Shown one piece after another: positions 59,014 through 64,000 of a stretch of DNA of 64,000 nucleotides. This stretch comes from Solirubrobacterales bacterium. Its GTDB lineage: Bacteria > Actinomycetota > Thermoleophilia > Solirubrobacterales > Solirubrobacteraceae. The translations under genes were made by a program, and so were the position numbers. How positions within the stretch are numbered: position 1 is the stretch's first letter; each line of letters starts with the position of its first letter. The notes beneath the pieces are model-generated. The model made no database searches and had not been told where the DNA came from. It was given only the letters and a program-made list of their open reading frames with translations. The stretch is taken from the NCBI GenBank assembly GCA_019240115.1, contig JAFAYV010000052.1, forward strand, positions 90,681 to 154,680, written 5' to 3'.

Positions 59014-59084
59014 GGCGACGTGGCGGAGTGGCTACGCAGCGGCCTGCAAAGCCGTCTACACCGGTTCGATTCCGGTCGTCGCCT
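59014..59084 (+). tRNA. tRNA-Cys (anticodon GCA)
   Basis: The 71-nt tRNA has acceptor GGCGACG/CGTCGCC, anticodon stem GCGGC/GCCGT with loop CTGCAAA (anticodon GCA), T-arm CCGG-TTCGATT-CCGG and discriminator T. Its distance of 26 bp from the MarR stop suggests a short leader or read-through. Confidence 0.95.
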
Positions 59085-59096
59085 CTGGACCGGCCG

Positions 59097-59102
59097 TATA
59101 CT
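59097..59102 (+). promoter_or_regulatory. -10 element TATACT before tRNA-Gly
   Basis: TATACT ends 10 bp before the tRNA-Gly gene, so its start would fall just upstream of the mature 5' end. The -35 region is inside tRNA-Cys and is not consensus. Confidence 0.5.
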
Positions 59103-59112
59103 GCGCCGTCAC

Positions 59113-59186
59113 GCGGCTGTAGCTCAGTTGGCTAGAGCGTCTGCTTGCCATGCAGAAGGTCGAGGGTTCGAGTCCCTTCAGCCGCT
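59113..59186 (+). tRNA. tRNA-Gly (anticodon GCC)
   Basis: The 74-nt tRNA has acceptor GCGGCTG/CAGCCGC, D-arm GCTC/GAGC, anticodon stem TCTGC/GCAGA with loop TTGCCAT (anticodon GCC), T-arm GAGGG-TTCGAGT-CCCTT and discriminator T. A strong terminator follows after 11 bp. Confidence 0.97.
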
Positions 59187-59197
59187 TGCGACGAACG

Positions 59198-59219
59198 CCC
59201 CGCCTCGCGGGGTTTTTTT
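59198..59219 (+). terminator. Intrinsic terminator after tRNA-Gly
   Basis: CCCCGC-CTC-GCGGGG (59198-59212) followed by TTTTTTT (59213-59219). It is the clearest terminator in the window and ends the tRNA transcript. Confidence 0.93.
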
Positions 59220-59252
59220 GTGCGTTCGGTCGTGATCGTGGTCGTCGACGCG

Positions 59253-59277
59253 ATTGGGCATCAACATTGGGCATCAA
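59253..59277. repeat. Tandem ATTGGGCATCAA repeat downstream of tRNA-Gly
   Basis: ATTGGGCATCAA occurs at 59253-59264 and 59266-59277 with one base between. It is in the gene-free 59220-59458 stretch after the tRNA terminator, which is less GC-rich. The rest of that stretch shows no convincing gene. Short repeats next to a tRNA 3' end can be attachment-site or integrase remnants; no integrase gene is present. Confidence 0.55.
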
Positions 59278-59458
59278 ACGCGGCTGCTCGCGGCTCAAGA
59301 CGCGCGCCTCCACAGCCCGGGTCGAACGTGATCTGACGCACGGGCACGTCAAACCCACCGAGGCTCGCTCTCGATGGCCGCACCGCAATCACGCCAGAAA
59401 CGGTTCGCCCGCTCGAGCCGTTCATGCCGGCTCTGTCGACCACTTCTATGTCGGTGGG

Positions 59459-59487
59459 TTGACTTATATCGTTCATCTGTATATCCT
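59459..59487 (+). promoter_or_regulatory. Promoter of the PadR gene with AT-rich dyad
   Basis: TTGACT (59459-59464), a 17-bp spacer and TATCCT (59482-59487) make a good sigma-A-type promoter 6 bp upstream of the PadR ATG, so the transcript is nearly leaderless. The spacer contains TATATC and GTATAT arms, a likely PadR operator. Confidence 0.7.
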
Positions 59488-59493
59488 GACGCT

Positions 59494-59832
59494 ATGAGCA
59501 TACGCACGATGCAGGAAGCGACCTTCATGATCCTCACCGCGTTGGCGTCGGGCAGTCAGCACGGGTACGGGATCATCACGGACGTCGCCGGAATCTCGCA
59601 GGGGCGGGTGAGACTCCGGGCCGGGACGCTCTACACGGCGCTTGACCGGCTGCGCGGCGATGGTCTGGTCGAGGTCGATTGCGAGGAGATCGTCGACAGT
59701 CGCCTGCGCCGCTACTACCGGCTGACGCCGAGCGGCCGCGAACGCCTCGCGAAGGAAGCCGCTCGTCTGCAAGCCAACGCGCTGGCCGCGATGAAGCGGC
59801 TCGATCCGACCTCCGGGGTGTTGACGACATGA
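59494..59832 (+). CDS. PadR-family transcription regulator
   Basis: The 112-residue regulator has the PadR winged helix: MILTALASGSQHGYGIITDV, RLRAGTLYTALDRLRGDGLVEV, and the RRYYRLTPSGRERL beta-wing. Compact PadR-s2-like proteins often pair with a membrane protein or ABC transporter that they repress. Its stop overlaps the next gene's ATG (ATGA), so the two are cotranscribed. The strong AT-rich promoter differs from the surrounding sequence and suggests transfer. Confidence 0.93.
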   Translation: MSIRTMQEATFMILTALASGSQHGYGIITDVAGISQGRVRLRAGTLYTALDRLRGDGLVEVDCEEIVDSRLRRYYRLTPSGRERLAKEAARLQANALAAMKRLDPTSGVLTT

Positions 59833-60505
59833 GCGACCGATCGCTTTTGGAGCGTCGCTACCGACGCCTCTTGGCCTGCTATCCGCGATCGTTCCGTGTC
59901 GAGCACGAGGACGAGATGGTCAGCGTTCTGCTGGCCTGCGCTCGAAATGGCCGCGGGCGTCCTGGCCTTGCCGAGTCCGTGAACCTGATCGTCAACGCGT
60001 TGCGTATACGCCTGCGTCCCCACGCGCCGCGCTCGCAGCCGGCGGCGTTCTGGGGCGTGCGAATGATGGTGCTCGCCGCCGCGCTTGAACTCGGCGCAGG
60101 CGCGACGGTGCTCTTCAGTCGTGGCGCGCTGCACCGCGCGATCGCTCGCCACGACCCTCGGTTCACCTCTGCGCATACGCATCACTGGTCAGCGCCCACA
60201 GGACCTCGGTACTGATCGGAGCACCGATCGCCGCCGTCATCTGGATCATGCTGGCTGGCGCGAACGATCACGGGCACGGGTGGGCACGCGGCGGCGCGGT
60301 CGCCATGCTGATCCTGACCTCAATCAGCCTGATGGCTGGGGTCGCTAACCACGCCGCCACCTTCGCCCCCGCCGACCTCGCCGCGGGGATCGTGCTATGG
60401 GTCGCGTCGCTGTTCGCCGCGGGCCTGATCCTCAGCCCGCCGGCCAACCGACACTGCGACATGCGGAGAACCGGCGCCACCATGCCGCACTCCCGTCGGC
60501 CCTGA
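59829..60505 (+). pseudogene. PadR-linked membrane protein, frameshifted
   Basis: The first frame (59829 to the TGA at 60213) encodes MSDRSLLERRYRRLLACYPRSFR, typical of PadR-associated membrane proteins, then one helix (MMVLAAALELGAGATVLFS) and HDPRFTSAHTHH. At about 60180 the coding sense moves to another frame and continues with LVSAHRTSVLIGAPIAAVIWIMLAG, two more helices and a stop at 60503-60505. Together this makes a plausible protein of about 225 residues with four helices. One base appears to be missing near 60176-60190. It is either a recent pseudogene or a sequencing error. Confidence 0.75.
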
Positions 60506-60643
60506 ATCGTCTCAAGAGCTTCCCGGGGGCGAGCTCCAGGGTGTCGCTGCGGCACGCCACGAACTGATGCGATCGCAGATGATGCGACGCACTGGCCGTT
60601 CTTGACGGCGGCGTGCAGGCCCGCGAGGTTACCCGACACGGAC

Positions 60644-61402
60644 ATGGCATTGCTCACGGACAAGGTCGCGTTGATCACGGGCGGCGAGAGCGGAATCGGA
60701 CTGGCCACCGCCCGGCTGTTCGTCGCCGAGGGCGCGCTCGTACATCTCGTCGGGATCGAGGCCGACAAGCTCGATGCCGCCGTGGACGAGCTCGGCGCCG
60801 ACCACGCGCTCGCTTCGGTCGCCGACGTCACCGACGAGGCGGCGGTCAAGGCCGCGTTCGCGCGGGGTGGCGAGCGCTTCGGGCACTACGACGTGCTGTT
60901 CTCCAACGCCGGGATCTCAGGCGCGGTGGCCAAGCTCCCCGACTACCCCTCCGACGTGTTCCTGCGCACGATCAGCGTCCACATGCTCGGCGCGTTCCAC
61001 ATCCTCAAGCACGGCACGCCGCTGATGAACGACGGCGGCAGCGTCACGATCACCTCGAGCGTCGTCGGCTTGGTCGGCTTTGGCGACCTGTCGGCCTATG
61101 TCGCCGCCAAGCACGGCCAGGTGGGACTGATGCGCTCGGCCGCCAAGGAGCTCGCCCCCCGCCGGATCCGCGTCAACACTCTGCACCCGGGGCCGACCTC
61201 GACGCCGTTTCAGGACGACATCGAGATGACCGCGACGGGCAAGAGCCAGCAGGACGCCGCGGAGCTGTTCGACGAGATGATCCCGCTCGGGCGCCACACG
61301 ACGCCCGAGGAGATCGCCCAGGCCGTCCTCTACCTCTCCTCCGACGCGGCGGCGATGGTCACGTCACACACGCTGTCGGTCGACGGGGGCATGAGCGGCT
61401 GA
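60644..61402 (+). CDS. Short-chain dehydrogenase/reductase
   Basis: This 252-residue classical SDR has the nucleotide loop TGGESGIGLA (residues 13-22), the NAG motif SNAGISG, catalytic Ser in TITSSVVGLVG and YVAAK as the Tyr-x3-Lys pair, and the C-terminal LSSDAAAMVTSHTLSVDGGMSG. It probably oxidises or reduces a secondary alcohol with NAD(P). ATG 60644 gives the normal N-terminus; the ribosome site is weak. It is followed 23 bp later by a zinc alcohol dehydrogenase, so the pair may act on one substrate. The preceding 60506-60643 has no recognisable feature. Confidence 0.92.
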   Translation: MALLTDKVALITGGESGIGLATARLFVAEGALVHLVGIEADKLDAAVDELGADHALASVADVTDEAAVKAAFARGGERFGHYDVLFSNAGISGAVAKLPDYPSDVFLRTISVHMLGAFHILKHGTPLMNDGGSVTITSSVVGLVGFGDLSAYVAAKHGQVGLMRSAAKELAPRRIRVNTLHPGPTSTPFQDDIEMTATGKSQQDAAELFDEMIPLGRHTTPEEIAQAVLYLSSDAAAMVTSHTLSVDGGMSG

Positions 61403-61425
61403 CTCAAGCGAAGGAGAGGCACACG

Positions 61426-62469
61426 ATGCGCGCCGCCGTCTACCACGGACCGATGGACATCCAGATCGAGGACCTGCCCGAGCCCGATCCCGGCCCCGGC
61501 GAGGTGAAGATCAAGGTCGCCCACAACGGGGTCTGCGGCTCGGATCTGCATGAGTATTTCTCGCGGCCGACGTTCACCCCGGTGGACCCGCATCCGCTCA
61601 CCGGCGCCCAGATCCCGGTCGTGCTCGGCCACGAGTTCGCGGGCACGATCGCCGACGCCGGCGACGGGGTCGACGGCTTTGCGGCCGGCGACCCGGTGGC
61701 GATCCGTCCCAACTACTTCTGCGGGCAGTGCCCGGCGTGCAAGCTCGGTCTCACCAACATCTGCCGCCAGCTCGCCTTCCACGGCCTCTCCGGACCCGGC
61801 GGCGGGCTGGCTGACTACACGGTGGTGAAGTCCGACATGGTCCACTCGCTGGGCGGGGTGGCGATGGACCTCGGCGCGACCGTCGAGCCGATGGCGGTGT
61901 CGCTGCACGCCGTGGCGCGCAGCGACCTGGCCCCCGGCGACACGACGATCATCGCCGGCGCCGGGCCGATCGGGATCGGCCTGTGGTTCGCGCTGCAGGC
62001 CAGGGGAATCACCGACGTGATCGTGAGCGAGCCCGGGCCCAAGCGTCGCGCGGCGATGAAAGCGCTCGGCGCTCCGCACGTGATCGATCCGCGGGAAACC
62101 GACCTGATCGAATTGGCCATGGAGGTGAGCGCGGGCGTCGGGGCGCACACGGCGTTCGACGCCGCCGGGGCGAGCGGGGCGATCGCCGACAGCGTCGGCG
62201 CGCTGGCGCCGCGCGGCAAGGTGGTCGTCGTCGGCATCCACGAATCCGATCTGGCGGGCTTCAACCCGACCTCGCTGCTGCTCCAGGAGACCGAGATCGT
62301 CGGCTCGATCATCTACGACGACGCCGATTTCCAGGCGGTGATCGCCGCGATGGACCAAGGGCTCTACACCACCGACGGCTGGGTCGAGCACGCGCCCCTC
62401 GATGATCTGCTCGGCGTCTTCGACGCGCTGCGCGCCGGGGAGAAGACGAAGGTCGTGATCGATCTGTAG
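61426..62469 (+). CDS. Zinc-dependent alcohol dehydrogenase (butanediol-dehydrogenase-like MDR)
   Basis: The 347-residue enzyme has the catalytic zinc ligands Cys in NGVCGSDLHEY, His-Glu in LGHEFAGTI and Glu in TVEPMAVSL. The structural zinc loop is NYFCGQCPACKLGLTNICRQ, and the Rossmann GAGPIGIGLWFAL is intact. The pattern is closest to (R,R)-butanediol or sorbitol-type dehydrogenases. AAGGAGAG 7 bp before ATG 61426 is the best ribosome site in the region. Together with the SDR upstream it may catalyse consecutive or alternative steps on a diol or acetoin-like compound; that is inference. Confidence 0.92.
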   Translation: MRAAVYHGPMDIQIEDLPEPDPGPGEVKIKVAHNGVCGSDLHEYFSRPTFTPVDPHPLTGAQIPVVLGHEFAGTIADAGDGVDGFAAGDPVAIRPNYFCGQCPACKLGLTNICRQLAFHGLSGPGGGLADYTVVKSDMVHSLGGVAMDLGATVEPMAVSLHAVARSDLAPGDTTIIAGAGPIGIGLWFALQARGITDVIVSEPGPKRRAAMKALGAPHVIDPRETDLIELAMEVSAGVGAHTAFDAAGASGAIADSVGALAPRGKVVVVGIHESDLAGFNPTSLLLQETEIVGSIIYDDADFQAVIAAMDQGLYTTDGWVEHAPLDDLLGVFDALRAGEKTKVVIDL

Positions 62470-62695
62470 TCGCCGGGGGCGGCGTTCGGTCGGAGCAGGA
62501 GGCGGTCGCTTCCACACCCGTCCCGACAACGCGTCCTCCCACAGGCACGCGGGCTGCTCCGTCAAGATAGAGCGCGCGCCAGCGCATCAGCACAAGCGCT
62601 CAGGGTCGTGACGTCGCCGCCCAACGTCGTGACTCCGCGGTAGACGCCGAGGCGCGCTCGACGTCGCGAGCGCCGCCCGGACGTCTGCCCAGCGG
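62470..62695. other. Gene-free region between convergent genes
   Basis: These 226 bp lie between the alcohol dehydrogenase stop and the dodecin stop. I see no convincing gene, tRNA or hairpin with a T-run. GTCGTGAC occurs twice (about 62607 and 62626). Confidence 0.5.
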
Positions 62696-62911
62696 TCAGC
62701 CGCCGCCCTCGAACTTGAACGAGATGTCGAGGCGGACGCGGTAGTTGACGATCGCGCCGTTCTCGATCGTCACGTCCTGGCGGGTGACCTCCGCGATGCG
62801 GATGCCGCGGACGGTCTTCGCCGCGGTCTCGACCGCGCTGCGGGCCGCCGCCTCCCAGCCCTGATCGCTGACGCCGATCACTTCGGTGACGCGGTACACG
62901 CTTTCTGCCAT
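62696..62911 (-). CDS. Dodecin (flavin-storage protein)
   Basis: This 71-residue protein matches dodecin: SVYRVTEVIGVSDQGWEAAARSAVETAAKTVRGIRIAEVTRQDVTIENGAIVNYRVRLDISFKFEG. The Trp in QGWE and the Gln in TRQDV that stack on flavins are present. Dodecins form 12-mers that hold FMN, FAD or riboflavin. The start is ATG 62911 with GGAGAGGG upstream; TATAGG at 62955-62960 is a likely -10. Confidence 0.95.
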   Translation of the reverse strand: MAESVYRVTEVIGVSDQGWEAAARSAVETAAKTVRGIRIAEVTRQDVTIENGAIVNYRVRLDISFKFEGGG

Positions 62912-63147
62912 CTGGCCCTCTCCTTCGACTCTCGGGATCGCTGAGGTGGGCCAGCCTATAGCGGGCGACCCGCCGCAGTCCACCCTTCGAGCATGCGCGC
63001 AGCCCGGCCGGGAGGCGAGAACACCTCTGGTAGGTCACTCAGCCGTCGAACGCGGTGCGGCTTCGTGAGGATCTGACGTGCCGGCGCGACCTTGGCCTCG
63101 GTGCCGGGTTCTCGCCGCGTCACCGCTTCCGCTCTGACGCGATCGGC

Positions 63148-63177
63148 GTCCAGGCTCGCCGCCGGGGCGGCCTGGAC
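63148..63177 (-). terminator. Hairpin after the LysE gene
   Basis: GTCCAGGC (63148-63155) pairs perfectly with GCCTGGAC (63170-63177), and the loop has a further CGCC/GGCG pairing. It begins 10 bp after the lysE-family stop on the minus strand. No T-run follows, so termination strength is uncertain. The other bases of 62912-63187 show only the dodecin promoter. Confidence 0.55.
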
Positions 63178-63187
63178 AGTGGGTCGC

Positions 63188-63820
63188 CTAACGGCGCTCG
63201 GTGGCCAGGCGCAGCCCGAAGCCGATCAGCACGACGCCCGTCACACCGTCGATCGCCCGGGCGACGCGGGGGCGCTGCAGCAGCCGGGCGGCGCGCGCGG
63301 CGACGACCGCGTACCCGCAGAGCCAGAGGAGGGTCATCGCCACGAACACGCCACCGAGCACGAGGAACGGCCGCAGGACCGGCGTCCCCGGGGAGACGAA
63401 CTGCGGCAGCAGGCTCGTGAACATGAGCGCGATCTTCGGATTGGAGAGGTTGCTCGCGAGGCCCTGGCGAAAGCCGCGGCCGGCGGAGATCGGACGGGTC
63501 GCGCCACCACCCGCGCCGCCAGGGGCGGCGGTCGCAGTGCGCCGGGCCCGCAGCGCTTGGATGCCGAGCCAGATGAGATAGGCGGCGCCGACGAACTTCA
63601 GCACCGTGAACGCGACCTCCGAGGCGCGCACGAGGGCCGCGAGGCCCGAGGCGGTGGCGACGGTCCACACGAGCAGGCCGCAGTTGACCCCGAACGCGGT
63701 CGCCAGCCCGAGCCGGCGGCCGTGGAGCAACCCGTTCTTGGTCACGACCGCGGTGTCGGGACCGGGCGCCACGATGACGACGGCGGCGACCCCGAGGAAC
63801 GGGAGGAGGTGGATGCCCAT
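63188..63820 (-). CDS. LysE/RhtB-family amino-acid exporter
   Basis: The 210-residue membrane protein has six predicted helices. It starts with LLPFLGVAAVVIVAPGPDTAVVTKNGL, which is the family signature (APGPD), followed by GRRLGLATAFGVNCGLLVW, LKFVGAAYLIWLGIQAL, FRQGLASNLSNPKIALMFTSLLPQFV and a final pair of helices. Members export amino acids such as homoserine, threonine or lysine; the substrate is not set by sequence. It is transcribed toward dodecin. A hairpin follows the stop. Confidence 0.92.
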   Translation of the reverse strand: MGIHLLPFLGVAAVVIVAPGPDTAVVTKNGLLHGRRLGLATAFGVNCGLLVWTVATASGLAALVRASEVAFTVLKFVGAAYLIWLGIQALRARRTATAAPGGAGGGATRPISAGRGFRQGLASNLSNPKIALMFTSLLPQFVSPGTPVLRPFLVLGGVFVAMTLLWLCGYAVVAARAARLLQRPRVARAIDGVTGVVLIGFGLRLATERR

Positions 63821-63928
63821 CGCCGCAGGGTACGTCGGATCCCGGGGCGCCGCCTAGATGAGTGATTCCGAATTGGACGCTGCCGTACTGGCTGCGCGAG
63901 GGAACATAAACAGGCCGTCGAAGGTCGG

Positions 63929-63944
63929 CGTTGCTCTAGCAACG
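63929..63944. repeat. Palindrome CGTTGCT-CT-AGCAACG upstream of the partial transposase
   Basis: A perfect 7-2-7 palindrome in the gap between the LysE gene and the partial frame at the right edge. It may be part of an insertion-sequence end or a promoter operator; the second end is outside the window. Confidence 0.45.
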
Positions 63945-63964
63945 TCGACCACGGAGGTGGCCTC

Positions 63965-64000
63965 GTGCTCGCCGACCTCGACGACCTTCTCATCGCACTT
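63965..64000 (+). CDS. Beginning of a probable transposase (partial)
   Basis: Twelve codons from GTG 63965 read VLADLDDLLIAL, with GGAGG 7 bp upstream (63953-63957). An N-terminus of this type, (M/V)L-x-D-L-D-x-LL-x-AL, recurs in transposases of IS families in actinobacteria. The rest is outside the window, so this is tentative. A second open frame from ATG 63858 covers the same bases, but its ribosome site is weaker and its product is not recognisable. Confidence 0.4.
   Translation, partial: MLADLDDLLIAL

Noticed and set aside
59056-59388. Minus-strand 110-codon frame over tRNA-Cys and tRNA-Gly
   Set aside because: It is a frame across two tRNA genes, a common false ORF in annotation.
62562-63038. 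Minus-strand 158-codon frame over dodecin
   Set aside because: Dodecin in the other frame has a good ribosome site and full family match; this frame is Arg-rich shadow.

Overview
This window is a gene-dense, very GC-rich bacterial chromosome segment. Many starts are GTG or TTG, and several genes look leaderless. A trigenic rpmI/rplT/infC block, an argCJBD operon, a dcw-type cluster headed by mraZ, a SARP regulator, an HDOD-LuxR protein, CHAD and dodecin together suggest an actinobacterium. Class Thermoleophilia (Solirubrobacterales-like) is my best guess, inferred from gene content and not tested by phylogeny.

Left end (1-15.9 kb), cell-surface polysaccharide region. A partial glycosyltransferase is followed by a nonulosonic-acid (sialic/pseudaminic/legionaminic-like) cassette. 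It holds a NeuB-type synthase with a SAF domain, a CMP-sugar synthetase fused to a PseG-like hydrolase, a DUF4910 aminopeptidase-like protein, a flippase and a second, SAF-less NeuB. After a PAS-SARP regulator come a Gfo/Idh sugar oxidoreductase, a Wzz/BY-kinase polymerisation regulator and a WbaP-type initiating transferase, then a large secreted protein with seven Cys-paired propeller blades, an Fn3-like and a LamG-like domain.

16-22 kb is the division operon mraZ-rsmH-ftsL-ftsI with MraZ boxes upstream, next to a two-component system that ends in a clear terminator. 22-27 kb carries a NodB deacetylase and three polyprenol-linked glycosyltransferases. 26.9-30.3 kb is an Rrf2-cysK-cysE cysteine unit and an HDOD-LuxR regulator. 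30.4-38.1 kb has gltX/nfo (divergent), zwf, a small membrane protein and dnaE.

38.2-42.9 kb is the least explained part. Two adjacent large proteins (890 and 537 aa) share an N-terminal beta-rich domain followed by low-complexity linkers and coiled coils. The larger ends in an SCP2-like region, and a 57-aa membrane protein precedes them. 42.9-55.7 kb, read right to left, is thrS, infC-rpmI-rplT, terminator, then trmH-pheS-pheT-argC-argJ-argB-argD-CHAD with stop/start overlaps at nearly every junction.

55.9-64 kb is more variable. It has three tRNAs (Val, Cys, Gly), a GGDEF/HD-GYP membrane protein, a lipoprotein, a MarR regulator with a visible operator, a PadR regulator with a frameshifted membrane partner, an SDR plus zinc alcohol dehydrogenase pair, dodecin, a LysE exporter and the probable beginning of an insertion sequence at the right edge.
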